Part shown: positions 23,912-34,686 of the stretch, one piece after another
Numbering within the stretch: the first letter of the stretch is position 1
How the letters are laid out: the number at the start of each line of letters is the position of its first letter
Assembly: GCA_027063305.1 (NCBI GenBank)
Contig: JAMORY010000034.1
Coordinates: 1-64,000, forward strand
Reading direction: 5' to 3'
Length of the DNA stretch: 64,000 bases
DNA from: Sulfurovum sp.
Lineage (GTDB): Bacteria > Campylobacterota > Campylobacteria > Campylobacterales > Sulfurovaceae
Notes under the pieces: generated by a model
The model's input: only the letters and a program-made list of their open reading frames with translations
Databases searched by the model: none
What the model was told of the DNA's origin: nothing
Program-made: the position numbers and the translations under genes

Positions 23912-24931
23912 TTAGAGTATCAGCATCGCATCACCGTATGAGAAGAAACGGTACTTTTTGGTGATGGCCTCTTGATAAAGAGCCAATGTCTTTTCTCTAC
24001 CGACAAAGGCGCTTACGAGCATAATGAGGGTGCTTTTGGGCAGGTGAAAGTTGGTCAGCAGGTGTGTGACACGCTGCGGGGGATTATGCGGATTTAGAAA
24101 GAGGTCGCACTCCCCCTCTTTTTTATGGGTGCGGACGTAATACTCCACTGTGCGTGTAACCGTTGTTCCGATGGCAAGGATAGGGGCTGTTGAATCGAGT
24201 ACTTTCGCAGCATTATCGGAGATGTGAAAATACTCCGAGTGCATTGGATGCTCAAGAATGTTCTCCGCTTCAACGGGCTTGAATGTACCTGCACCTACAT
24301 GCAGGGTGAGTGTGTGGGTCGGGTGTGTGGCTTTGAGCACTTCAAAGAGTTCGGGTGTAAAGTGCAAAGAAGCGGTCGGTGCGGCAACGGCACCGGCATT
24401 TTTGGCAAAGAGTGTCTGATAGTCGGTCTCATCTTCTGCTTTGTCCTCTCTTTGCATATAGGGGGGGAGTGGGATATGCCCTATCTCATCAAGAAGTGTG
24501 ACCAGCCTCTCAAAGCGGATCGTTTCTTCGTTTTGTGTGAATGTTACGATCCTTGAACCGTCATCGTTGAGTGTTTCTACTGTAGCAACGAGCCCCCTGT
24601 CGAAGAAGAGTTCGGTACCGATGCGCACTTTTCCGCGTATCATTACCAAATAGCGGTGGGCATCAAGCGGTTTGTTAAAGAGCAGTTCCACTTTCCCGCC
24701 ACTTCTCTTTTTACCGAAGATACGAGCCTTGATGACACGGGTATCGTTGAGAAATACATCACACGGAGGGAGAAATTCAAGTAGGTGTTTGAATGTGGTA
24801 TGGGTAACGGTATCGCTCTTTCTGTCGTAGACCAGCAGTTTGGCATGGTCTCTAGGATGTACAGGCTCAGAAGCGATCAGTTCGCTTGGGAGTGTATAAT
24901 CGTAGCTTTGGGTCAGAAGTTCGACGGACAT
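23912..24931 (-). CDS. queA: tRNA preQ1(34) S-adenosylmethionine ribosyltransferase-isomerase
   Basis: 339 aa. QueA transfers and isomerises the ribose of SAM onto preQ1 at tRNA position 34 in queuosine synthesis. Characteristic segments are YDYTLPSELIASEPVHPRDHAKLLV, DVFLNDTRVIKARIFG, GHIPLPPYMQR, VAAPTASLHFTPEL, HVGAGTFKPV, EYFHIS and LLTNFHLPKSTLIMLVSAF. Length is typical. It abuts tatC (stop/start adjacent) in a tatB-tatC-queA run on the minus strand, an order known from Campylobacter. Confidence 0.96.
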   Translation of the reverse strand: MSVELLTQSYDYTLPSELIASEPVHPRDHAKLLVYDRKSDTVTHTTFKHLLEFLPPCDVFLNDTRVIKARIFGKKRSGGKVELLFNKPLDAHRYLVMIRGKVRIGTELFFDRGLVATVETLNDDGSRIVTFTQNEETIRFERLVTLLDEIGHIPLPPYMQREDKAEDETDYQTLFAKNAGAVAAPTASLHFTPELFEVLKATHPTHTLTLHVGAGTFKPVEAENILEHPMHSEYFHISDNAAKVLDSTAPILAIGTTVTRTVEYYVRTHKKEGECDLFLNPHNPPQRVTHLLTNFHLPKSTLIMLVSAFVGREKTLALYQEAITKKYRFFSYGDAMLIL

Positions 24932-25954
24932 CTATACGCCAGCGGATGCATCTTTCCCATCCTCCTCCTCATCATCCGACTTCTCAGGGTTGACCGCCGC
25001 AACGATCAGAATGGAGAGCCCGTAAAGCAGTACCAACGGTGCGGCCATAAGCAGCTGTGTCAAGATATCCGGTGGTGTAAGCAGTGCGGCAAGGATGAAG
25101 ATCATTACCACAGCATACTTGAAGAAGTCTTTGAGGGTTCTGTCGGTGACCAATCCCAGAAGTGCCAGGAAGTAGGCAAAGACAGGTAGTTCAAAAGCGA
25201 TACCGAACCCCATCATGATCTTGGTGAAGAACCCGACATAATCTTCAATGTTGATAAGCGGTGTATAGAGGAACGATCCAAAGGTGATGAGAAACTGGAA
25301 TCCGAACGGCGTAACGATATAGTAGGCAAAAAGCACACCGATAAAGAACATCACCGATCCACCGATAACAAAGGGCAGTACCATCTTCTTCTCATGGCTG
25401 TAGAGTCCCGGAGCGACAAAGAGCCAGAGCTGATAGAGAATGAACGGCATCGCCATCAATAACCCTGCAAAGAAAGAGACCTTCAGCGCAACGAAGAATG
25501 CACCTCCGACCTGATGGGTGGTGATCTGTCCGTTAAAGGTGTTGTGTATGGAGAGGTCCTTCGATCCGTTGCCGTCCATCCCTTTGATCTGTTTGAGTGT
25601 ACGTGTCAGCTCTTTGGCGGCTGATGCGGCATCTTTGAGTAGCGGTGCAAGTGTTCCCTGTGCGGCGTTTGCAGCGCTATCAAGTTTCTCTTCGAGTTTG
25701 GTTGCTGCAGCGACCGGAGTATTCGCCTTGAGGGAGATGTTGTGCTCTTGCGCTTGCATCTTCCATGTCGCTTTATCTTGCGATTCGATAATACGACCCA
25801 CTTCGGTCAATGCATTATTGAGCGGTTGTGTGATCCAAGTAAGGATGGTATTGTGGAAAGTAAAGGCGATGACAAATGCGATGAAGACCGAAAGAACGGA
25901 GAGACCGAGTCTTTTTCTCAGTTCGGCAAGGTGTGGGCGGAGCTCTTCAAACAT
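24932..25954 (-). CDS. tatC: TatC twin-arginine translocase with enlarged first periplasmic loop
   Basis: 340 aa; usual TatC is about 250. HLAELRKRLGLSVLSVF is the N-terminal signature, then TM1. Normal TatC follows with a roughly 25-residue periplasmic loop; here residues about 45-150 intervene, including an Ala-rich helical stretch (KLEEKLDSAANAAQGTLAP, KDAASAAKELTRTLKQI). The rest is canonical: LYQLWLFVAPGLYSHEKK, FGIAFELPVFAYFLALLGLV, LTPPDILTQLLMAAPL. The C-tail is acidic (KSDDEEEDGKD). TatC recognises RR signal peptides and forms the translocase with TatB, encoded immediately upstream. What the extra loop does is unknown. Confidence 0.92.
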   Translation of the reverse strand: MFEELRPHLAELRKRLGLSVLSVFIAFVIAFTFHNTILTWITQPLNNALTEVGRIIESQDKATWKMQAQEHNISLKANTPVAAATKLEEKLDSAANAAQGTLAPLLKDAASAAKELTRTLKQIKGMDGNGSKDLSIHNTFNGQITTHQVGGAFFVALKVSFFAGLLMAMPFILYQLWLFVAPGLYSHEKKMVLPFVIGGSVMFFIGVLFAYYIVTPFGFQFLITFGSFLYTPLINIEDYVGFFTKIMMGFGIAFELPVFAYFLALLGLVTDRTLKDFFKYAVVMIFILAALLTPPDILTQLLMAAPLVLLYGLSILIVAAVNPEKSDDEEEDGKDASAGV

Positions 25955-26400
25955 CAGGCGTTCTCCTCTTTCTTATCCATATCGACGGACTTGAATGTTG
26001 TCTGTTCTTTCTTCTTGAACGTCACGGTCTCCATCTTCGGCTCGACCTGTGTGGTCGGTTTCTTCACATCGTCAGCATAGGCGCTCTTGAACGATGCGGT
26101 CTCCGAACGCTCTTGAGGGATAACAGGTTCGTCGAGTATCTCATCCATAGAGATGTTCTTAAAGCCTTGCAGTTCACTGGTCGCACTGTTGAGCTTCTGT
26201 TTATAGCTGAGTGCTTCCTCTTTCAAGTCGGCGATCTTCATCTCCTCTTCAAGGGAGCTTTTCGCTTCGTTGACGGTTCGTTTCACGCTTTTGAAGAATT
26301 TTGCGATCTGTACCATCGCTTCGGGGAGTTTGTCCGGTCCCAAAAAGAGGATCGCAATGATCGCAATAAGAAGTATTTCGGTAAATCCGATGCCAAACAT
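25954..26400 (-). CDS. tatB: TatB subunit of the twin-arginine translocase
   Basis: 148 aa. MFGIGFTEILLIAIIAILFL, followed by GPDKLPE, is the TatB N-terminal membrane helix with its conserved GP hinge; an amphipathic helix follows (MVQIAKFFKSVKRTVNEAKS). The rest is a charged, coiled cytoplasmic tail. Its stop overlaps the start of tatC by 1 nt. TatB, rather than TatA, is supported by length and linkage to tatC. No tatA is visible in the window. Confidence 0.92.
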   Translation of the reverse strand: MFGIGFTEILLIAIIAILFLGPDKLPEAMVQIAKFFKSVKRTVNEAKSSLEEEMKIADLKEEALSYKQKLNSATSELQGFKNISMDEILDEPVIPQERSETASFKSAYADDVKKPTTQVEPKMETVTFKKKEQTTFKSVDMDKKEENA

Positions 26401-26439
26401 GGTCTGCCTTCATAGTAAATTGGTTTGTATTTTAACAAA

Positions 26440-27495
26440 TTAATCTAAAATGTAGAGAGCAAGGCTGTCGGCAATGAAAAGGTCGGGGTTGATAAAGCGC
26501 CCCTCATGCCTAAGAAGCTTCCCCTCCTCACAGAGTAGAGTCGCTCTCTCATACATGGTGGGGGTAAGTATATCGGCATTGATGCCGATGGTACTGCGAA
26601 GACCGAGAAAAATGCTTTCTGTTCGCAACATATCGGGAGTGAGCACTTCGGTCTTGGTATGAAGAGGATTGTCAATATAGGCGTGAATGTCACTATGGGG
26701 GTAGAAGCGTTCGTTCTTGCAGAACCCGACCGCACCCGCACCTGCACCGATATACGCCTCCAGTTGCCAGTACCCTTGGTTGTGTCGGCTTTGGTAGCGT
26801 CCGAAATTGGAGATCTCATAGTGTGTAAACCCGTGTGCCTTGATCGTATCGGCGACAAAAAAGGCAATTTCATCATCCGATTGTCTTACTTCGGGTGTGG
26901 CGGTGAACTTCGTGCCATCCTCAATGGTCAGTTCATAGGCGGAAATGTGGTCGATCGGAAGCGAGAATGCGGTCTCTATATCGTCATGAAGTAGTCTTTT
27001 CGTATCTCCGGCATAGTTGTAGATGAGATCGAGAGAGATATGTTCGATACCGATGGCTTTTGCATTGTTGACCGCTTTTATGGCCTCTTCAGGGCTATGC
27101 GCACGGTTGAGCTTTCGCAATTTTTGCGCATCGAAACTCTGTACTCCGAAGCTGACACGGTTGACACCGAGATCATGCATCCCTTTTAGCCACGCTTTGG
27201 ATGCGGAATTGGGGTTTGCCTCTGTCGTGATCTCGGCATTCGGTGCGAAATAGGGGGTAAGCAGTTCGAATATCGGAGCGTAAGCCTCGGGTACGACCGT
27301 AGAGGGGGTGCCTCCGCCGATGAAGAGGGTCTCTATACTTCCTTTTTTCGCCTCGAAACGTTCCAGCTCGTAAGCGAGTTGACGGGTGAGCGCTTGCATG
27401 TAGTCGTGACGTGTATCGAACTTGTCGACATAGGAGTTGAAGCTGCAATAGTGGCATTTGGAGTCGCAATAGGGGATATGGATATAGGTTAACAT
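26440..27495 (-). CDS. hemW: HemW-like radical SAM protein (formerly HemN-like coproporphyrinogen oxidase)
   Basis: 351 aa. The radical-SAM cluster motif is CDSKCHYC (CxxxCxxC) within IHIPYCDSKCHYCSFNSYVD. Other markers: ETLFIGGGTPSTV, ITTEANPNSASKAWL, VNRVSFGVQSFDAQKLRKLN, HISLDLIYNYAGDT and YEISNFGRYQSRHNQGYW. The short N-terminus before the first Cys marks HemW, a haem chaperone, rather than true HemN. It is read away from rppH; the 135-bp gap between them is A+T-rich and should hold both promoters. Confidence 0.88.
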   Translation of the reverse strand: MLTYIHIPYCDSKCHYCSFNSYVDKFDTRHDYMQALTRQLAYELERFEAKKGSIETLFIGGGTPSTVVPEAYAPIFELLTPYFAPNAEITTEANPNSASKAWLKGMHDLGVNRVSFGVQSFDAQKLRKLNRAHSPEEAIKAVNNAKAIGIEHISLDLIYNYAGDTKRLLHDDIETAFSLPIDHISAYELTIEDGTKFTATPEVRQSDDEIAFFVADTIKAHGFTHYEISNFGRYQSRHNQGYWQLEAYIGAGAGAVGFCKNERFYPHSDIHAYIDNPLHTKTEVLTPDMLRTESIFLGLRSTIGINADILTPTMYERATLLCEEGKLLRHEGRFINPDLFIADSLALYILD

Positions 27496-27630
27496 CGATG
27501 GCTCTTTTCATTTGCTTGTAATGGTATTTTAGATAAAATCATATCAGAAATTTCAGAGTTTAGCTCTAAATTACCAAAGTCTTGTTCTCAAGACCGTATA
27601 TCAAAAATTTACCGAAGATGAGTATTGAAG

Positions 27631-28104
27631 ATGCAAAAACAAAAGCGATATCGACCGAATGTCGCTGCGGTCATACTCTCTTCAAAATATCCGGAGAAGT
27701 GCGAGTTTTTCGTCGCACACAGAAGCGATATCAAAAACGCATGGCAGTTCCCTCAAGGAGGGATCGATGAGGGAGAGACACCGGAAGAGGCTTTAAAACG
27801 CGAACTGCTCGAAGAGATCGGCTGTAACAATGTCGAGATACTGGGAGAGTATCCGGAGTGGATCACCTACGATTTCCCCAAAGTGGCACGAGGAAAGTGT
27901 TACCCTTTCGACGGGCAGACACAGAAATATTTTCTCGTCCGTCTCAAAGAGGATGCCAAGATCGACCTTCATGCGTTCGAGATACCGGAGTTTGAAGAGT
28001 ATGAGTTCGTAGCGTACGAAGAGTTGTTCAAGAAGGTGACCTACTTCAAGCGGAAGGTCTATAGGAAAGTGATCGATTATTTTATTCAGGAAGGATTGAT
28101 TTAG
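27631..28104 (+). CDS. rppH: RNA pyrophosphohydrolase (Nudix)
   Basis: 157 aa from the ATG at 27631; an in-frame TTG six bases earlier is a less likely start. RppH/NudH removes pyrophosphate from mRNA 5' ends to start decay. [12 protein letters not shown] and the Nudix box [20 protein letters not shown], continuing IG (GX5EX7REUXEEXGU), are intact; AWQFPQGGI and PEWITYDFP are RppH-specific. The head of the rppH-lysC-hobA-holB-folP run matches the order in H. pylori and C. jejuni. Confidence 0.93.
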   Translation: MQKQKRYRPNVAAVILSSKYPEKCEFFVAHRSDIKNAWQFPQGGIDEGETPEEALKRELLEEIGCNNVEILGEYPEWITYDFPKVARGKCYPFDGQTQKYFLVRLKEDAKIDLHAFEIPEFEEYEFVAYEELFKKVTYFKRKVYRKVIDYFIQEGLI

Positions 28105-28106
28105 TT

Positions 28107-29312
28107 ATGTTAGTCGTACAAAAATATGGTGGGACCAGTGTCGGAGACCTTGAACGCATCGAGAATGTCGCCAACCGTGTCGCCAAGGCAAGAGAAGAGG
28201 GGAAAGACCTCGTAGTCGTTGTCTCCGCAATGAGCGGGGAGACCAATAAGCTTATCGGCTATGCGGAGCATTTCACGAAGAACCCTGCGAAAAAAGAGAT
28301 GGATATGCTGCTTAGTTCGGGTGAGCGTGTGACAGCGGCACTGCTCTCTATTGCACTTCAGGCAAAAGGGTACGATGCGGTCGCCATGACGGGACGTCAG
28401 GCGGGTATCGTCACTGATGACCTGCACACCTACGCACGCATCGAGAAGATCGATCCTACCGCAATGCAAAATGCCATCAAAGAGGGCAAGATCGTCATTG
28501 TCGCAGGTTTCCAAGGGATCAATAAGGACGGTTCCGTCACGACACTCGGACGTGGAGGATCGGACCTTTCTGCAGTTGCCCTTGCCGGTGCGCTCAATGC
28601 AGACCAGTGTGAGATCTATTCTGACGTTGACGGGATCTACACGACCGATCCGCGTATTGAACCTAAGGCGAAGAAGCTTGATGTCATCTCATACGATGAG
28701 ATGCTGGAGCTCTCCTCTTTGGGAGCGAAAGTATTGCAGAACCGTTCGGTAGAGCTTGCGAAGAAGCTGAAGGTGAAACTCTATGCCAAGAGCAGCTTTT
28801 CGGACAATGAAGGAACATTAATTACAGAGGAGAGTGAAAATATGGAAGAGGTTTTGGTAAGCGGTGTAGTTCTAGATAAAAATCAGGCACGTGTGACACT
28901 AAGAGGCGTATCGGACAGACCGGGGATCGCCGCGGAGATCTTCTCGAAGTTGGCGGATGAGAACATCAATGTCGATATGATCATTCAAAATGTCGGTACG
29001 GATGGTGCGACCAACCTTGGTTTCACCGTACCGCAAAGCGAGATCGACAATGCCAAGAAAGTGATGGAGGAGTTCGATCACGATATCGAAGGGATGGACT
29101 ATGATGAGAACGTCTGTAAAGTCTCCGTTGTCGGTGTCGGAATGAAATCTCACTCCGGTGTTGCGGCAAAAGCCTTCTCTGCACTTGCTGCGAACAACAT
29201 CAATATTCAGATGATCTCTACTTCCGAGATCAAAGTCTCTATGATCATTGATGAAAAGTACGGAGAACTTGCGATCCGTACGCTTCATGAAGCATATGAA
29301 CTAGACAAGTAA
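28107..29312 (+). CDS. lysC: Aspartate kinase
   Basis: 401 aa. First step to lysine, methionine, threonine and diaminopimelate. VQKYGGTSVGDLERI, SSGERVTAALLS, GRGGSDLSAVALAGAL and EIYSDVDGIYTTDPR are the catalytic-domain signatures. Two C-terminal ACT domains (about 265-401; VTLRGVSDRPGIAAEIFSKL and VSVVGVGMKSHSGVAAKAF) mediate feedback inhibition. It starts 2 nt after the rppH stop and is 10 nt before hobA. Confidence 0.96.
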   Translation: MLVVQKYGGTSVGDLERIENVANRVAKAREEGKDLVVVVSAMSGETNKLIGYAEHFTKNPAKKEMDMLLSSGERVTAALLSIALQAKGYDAVAMTGRQAGIVTDDLHTYARIEKIDPTAMQNAIKEGKIVIVAGFQGINKDGSVTTLGRGGSDLSAVALAGALNADQCEIYSDVDGIYTTDPRIEPKAKKLDVISYDEMLELSSLGAKVLQNRSVELAKKLKVKLYAKSSFSDNEGTLITEESENMEEVLVSGVVLDKNQARVTLRGVSDRPGIAAEIFSKLADENINVDMIIQNVGTDGATNLGFTVPQSEIDNAKKVMEEFDHDIEGMDYDENVCKVSVVGVGMKSHSGVAAKAFSALAANNINIQMISTSEIKVSMIIDEKYGELAIRTLHEAYELDK

Positions 29313-29322
29313 AGAGTGACAG

Positions 29323-29868
29323 ATGCAGCAGCTTTTAAAGTGGACACTACAGACCATTCGTGACGAGGATTGCTTCTCTTGGATGGAGGAGTACCGTTAT
29401 GAGTGGGCACCGCTGGTAAAGAGTGCTGTATCGCAAATGATCGAGGGGAAGACGGTACTTCTTGTTACCGATACCCAGCGTCAATGGTTTGGACGCTATA
29501 TCCTCGGAAAGGTCAACGCCTTGGAGAAGAACCGACCGCTTTTGCCCGTCTATCCTTTGGTACAGATGTTCCCATCCATTCAGAACTTCTCAAATACGCA
29601 GGATCTGCAACTGCTTGAAGATATGCTTGAGATCTCCTATCCTAATGGCTATTTCGTCTGGTATATCGGGAAAGGGGATCACCCTTTTACAAAGTTCGTC
29701 TATCGTTGTGAAGAGAGTTTTCTATGGATACTCGATGAAGAGGTCGAGAATAGTTTTCTCCTGCGCAGTAGCGATGAACTTCTTGATATTAAACTACTGC
29801 AACTCTACAAACTTTTTGATATGACACTTTCCGAAGTGCTCTTTGGGGATCTTGACCTTGAGTCGTGA
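29323..29868 (+). CDS. hobA: HobA, DnaA-interacting replication initiation factor
   Basis: 181 aa. HobA is a Campylobacterota-specific, DiaA-like SIS-fold protein that tetramerises and bridges DnaA monomers at oriC. Visible are an N-terminal helix (LLKWTLQTIRDEDCFSWMEE), VLLVTDTQRQWFGRYILGKVN, LPVYPL and a hydrophobic C-terminus. Length and position between lysC and holB match HP1230 and its Campylobacter counterpart. Its 3' end overlaps holB. Confidence 0.88.
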   Translation: MQQLLKWTLQTIRDEDCFSWMEEYRYEWAPLVKSAVSQMIEGKTVLLVTDTQRQWFGRYILGKVNALEKNRPLLPVYPLVQMFPSIQNFSNTQDLQLLEDMLEISYPNGYFVWYIGKGDHPFTKFVYRCEESFLWILDEEVENSFLLRSSDELLDIKLLQLYKLFDMTLSEVLFGDLDLES

Positions 29869-30499
29869 ACTGATTCTTCAGAGTCAAGTACTCATCAGTA
29901 GCGATATCGAACAGACACTGGCACAACTGCGTACACTGCAACAGAATGAACGTCTTGTGGAGATCGTCAAGCTTGAACCTAAGGATGACACCTTCAAGGT
30001 CGAAGATGCCAAACTTGCCATAGAGAAGGCCTATATGGCAAGCGAAGAGACCACGGTCATTATTTTGGCAGCCAGAACATTTTCACCGATCGTACAGAAC
30101 AAACTGCTTAAAGTTATAGAGGAGCCACCGCCTAAAAAGGAGTTTATCCTCATCACTCCGTCAAAAGCGACGATCCTTCCTACCATTCGTTCACGTCTAC
30201 CTATTCGGGTACTGCATGATGCATTGGATGACTATGCATTAGAGCTTGAGGTGTCACAGTTAAGTTTAGGAAACGTATATGCATTTGTACAAGCGCATAA
30301 ACGTACCGATGCAAAGCAGATGAAACGCATTATTGAGCGTATTGCAAAAGAGGCGATGCTCTCACAGCGTTTCGATCTTGACGAAAAGACATTGATACTC
30401 TTCTCCAACGCCTATATCGCACTCGATGTCGGCTCTCCGCCGCAGTTTGTTCTGACTACGCTGCTGTTGAAGCTTTTGGCACGTAAAAAACGCACATAA
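29858..30499 (+). CDS. holB: DNA polymerase III delta' subunit, short form
   Basis: 213 aa, much shorter than E. coli HolB (about 330). Clamp-loader delta' features: EDAKLAIEKAYMASEETTVI, ARTFSPIVQNKLLKVIEEPP (the helix before the sensor) and ITPSKATILPTIRSRLPI, containing the SRC-like TIRSR. No Walker A is seen, as expected for delta'. In-frame TTG codons occur at 29843, 29852 and 29858; the last is best placed behind GGGGA, and all overlap the hobA end. The short form is usual in the phylum, judging by the neighbouring order. Confidence 0.82.
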   Translation: MSRELILQSQVLISSDIEQTLAQLRTLQQNERLVEIVKLEPKDDTFKVEDAKLAIEKAYMASEETTVIILAARTFSPIVQNKLLKVIEEPPPKKEFILITPSKATILPTIRSRLPIRVLHDALDDYALELEVSQLSLGNVYAFVQAHKRTDAKQMKRIIERIAKEAMLSQRFDLDEKTLILFSNAYIALDVGSPPQFVLTTLLLKLLARKKRT

Positions 30500-30519
30500 C
30501 ATGCCTAGAAGGAGAGCGT

Positions 30520-31659
30520 ATGCATATCTATCGACTCGGAACCATTGCAGATAAACAAGCGGCACTCAAAGCTTTAGGGGTTGAGAGCGGCGGTATTGCC
30601 ATTATGTCAAAGAAGATGGAACTGCTCTGCTTCTACATCAAAGAGCTCAAAACCCCCGCAGCGAACATCCTTAAACAAGATGCCTTGAGCGTTGGTGCGG
30701 AGCTTGCCGTACCAAGCGGGGTGATCACCTGTGAAAAACCGACCTTTGACTGTATGCTCATTGGTACGCGAAAACATATGGAGATCCTCTCCAAAAAAGA
30801 GCTGGCACAACCCTTTGGACTTAAGAGCGTAGCCCAAGCGTTACAGCAATTTCTCACTGCTAAGTCTTACCCCGTTCGTATTATGGGGGTGGTCAATGCC
30901 AATGAGGACAGCTTTTACGAAGGCAGCCGTTTTATGGCGGAAGATGCCGTAGCACAGATAGAAAAAATGATCGATAAGGGTGCGGATATCATCGATATCG
31001 GAGCGGTCTCTTCCCGCCCGGGTTCAAAGCCGGTGAGCGAGTGTGTCGAACTCGAACGCATCAAACCCATCTGTGATACCATAGCGCAAAACAGGCTTTA
31101 TGAGAAAGCAGTCTTCAGTGTGGACAGCTACACCCCCTCAGTCATTGCCTATGTGCTCAAAAGCGGCTTTGGTATTGTCAACGACATCACCGGTGGTACG
31201 AACGATGAGGTGGTGAAACTGGCAGTAGAGTATGGTGCGAAACTCTGCATCATGCATATGCAAGGCACCCCGCAGACAATGCAGCAAAACCCGCACTATG
31301 ACGATGTAACGGCAGAAGTGAGCGACTTTTTTGAAACACGCATCGCCAAGTGTGAAGCGTTGGGGATGAAACGGGAAGATATTATCCTCGATGTGGGCAT
31401 CGGGTTTGGCAAAACACTCGAACACAACCTTACACTTATCAAAAATATGAAACACTTTACCCACTTTGGATGTGAAGTGCTCATCGGGGCAAGCCGTAAG
31501 TCGATGATAGATAAGATCATCCCGACACCGACAGAAGAGAGACTCCCGGGTACGCTTGCCATTCATCTTAAAGCGGTGCAGAACGGTGCGAGTATCGTAC
31601 GGTGTCATGATGTGGTGGAGCATAAGCAGGCGTTGGTAGTGTGGGAAGCGTTGAAATAA
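30520..31659 (+). CDS. folP: Dihydropteroate synthase with N-terminal extension
   Basis: 379 aa, about 100 longer than E. coli FolP. Residues 1-115 form an extra domain of unknown role; the TIM-barrel synthase follows: VRIMGVVNANEDSFYEGSRF, DIGAVSSRPGSKPVS, VNDITGG, IMHMQGTPQTMQQNPHYDDV, ILDVGIGFGKTLEHN and IGASRKSMI. It condenses pABA with the pterin pyrophosphate, upstream of FolC (also in this window). AAGGAG precedes the ATG. The extended form seems typical of Campylobacterota (HP1232 type). Confidence 0.93.
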   Translation: MHIYRLGTIADKQAALKALGVESGGIAIMSKKMELLCFYIKELKTPAANILKQDALSVGAELAVPSGVITCEKPTFDCMLIGTRKHMEILSKKELAQPFGLKSVAQALQQFLTAKSYPVRIMGVVNANEDSFYEGSRFMAEDAVAQIEKMIDKGADIIDIGAVSSRPGSKPVSECVELERIKPICDTIAQNRLYEKAVFSVDSYTPSVIAYVLKSGFGIVNDITGGTNDEVVKLAVEYGAKLCIMHMQGTPQTMQQNPHYDDVTAEVSDFFETRIAKCEALGMKREDIILDVGIGFGKTLEHNLTLIKNMKHFTHFGCEVLIGASRKSMIDKIIPTPTEERLPGTLAIHLKAVQNGASIVRCHDVVEHKQALVVWEALK

Positions 31660-31660
31660 A

Positions 31661-32395
31661 ATGACTTTAAAACCATTATCTCGAGAATTAGAAGAGAGAA
31701 TAAATTCTTATATTGACTCTTTTGTAAGAGAATATGCTGATGGATATCAGATGTTTAATGAGCAAAATGCCAAAGGCTTGGGAACTGTAGAAGATTTATC
31801 CGTACTTGAGTGGATGTACTATGAAGGCATATATAGTACAGAAGAAGAGTTGATAGAGGCAACAGCATATTTAGTAGGTAAGGCATTAGTAAGATATGCA
31901 GGATTTGAATGGGGTGAAATCGATATTCATGGTGAGACTAGACTAGTATTGGTGCGTAAGGAGTATGATTATAGTTTTACACCTCTCGAGTATGTTCTTA
32001 TAAAACATCAATTATTGTTTAGTGAAAATTATAGTATTGAAGATCTGTTTTTTGATGCTATTTTCCTTTCAGATTATCGTGTTAGAAATGATGAGGTACA
32101 TCCTTTGTTCGCACTGAATTATACTGAGGAGTATCAAAGTGAATTAGGATTTAGTCTACCTATAGAAATTAAGACAATTTTAAAAAAGTTTTGGGAACAG
32201 GATTATGAACTTCTTATAAGAGAACTAGGAATTGAGTTTTATGAGCAGTACTATGAGGAAGACTGGAAAACAATAGAAACAAAACTTAAAGATATCGACT
32301 TTGTATTTTCAGAAAAATACTATAAAAATAAAGTATGGGTTCCCCTATATGAAAGTACTGTAGAAATGTTAAAAATAATAGATATGGAAGAATAA
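31661..32395 (+). CDS. Hypothetical acidic protein, A+T-rich orphan between folP and ligA
   Basis: 244 aa. I do not recognise the family. It is acidic and rich in Tyr, Glu and aromatics, with predicted helices and no signal peptide or transmembrane span; short motifs such as FEWGEIDIHGETRLVLV are visible. Codon use is strongly A/T-biased (about 22% G+C in 32281-32340) against about 47% in nearby ligA DNA. It sits one base after the folP stop and 3 nt before ligA, so it is transcribed with them but looks acquired. Its size and acidity would fit an orphan immunity-type protein, which is speculation. Confidence 0.7.
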   Translation: MTLKPLSRELEERINSYIDSFVREYADGYQMFNEQNAKGLGTVEDLSVLEWMYYEGIYSTEEELIEATAYLVGKALVRYAGFEWGEIDIHGETRLVLVRKEYDYSFTPLEYVLIKHQLLFSENYSIEDLFFDAIFLSDYRVRNDEVHPLFALNYTEEYQSELGFSLPIEIKTILKKFWEQDYELLIRELGIEFYEQYYEEDWKTIETKLKDIDFVFSEKYYKNKVWVPLYESTVEMLKIIDMEE

Positions 32396-34627
<2,232 letters not shown>

Positions 34628-34635
34628 GTTTTACT

Positions 34636-34641
34636 TATAAT
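34636..34641 (+). promoter_or_regulatory. -10 box before the pseudo-PBP gene
   Basis: TATAAT 46 nt upstream of the ATG at 34687, downstream of the ligA stop. A second candidate, TAAAAT, follows at about 34646. Confidence 0.4.
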
Positions 34642-34686
34642 CTGATAAAATATTTTGGAAAATATTCAAATACTAGGGTAGGAATA

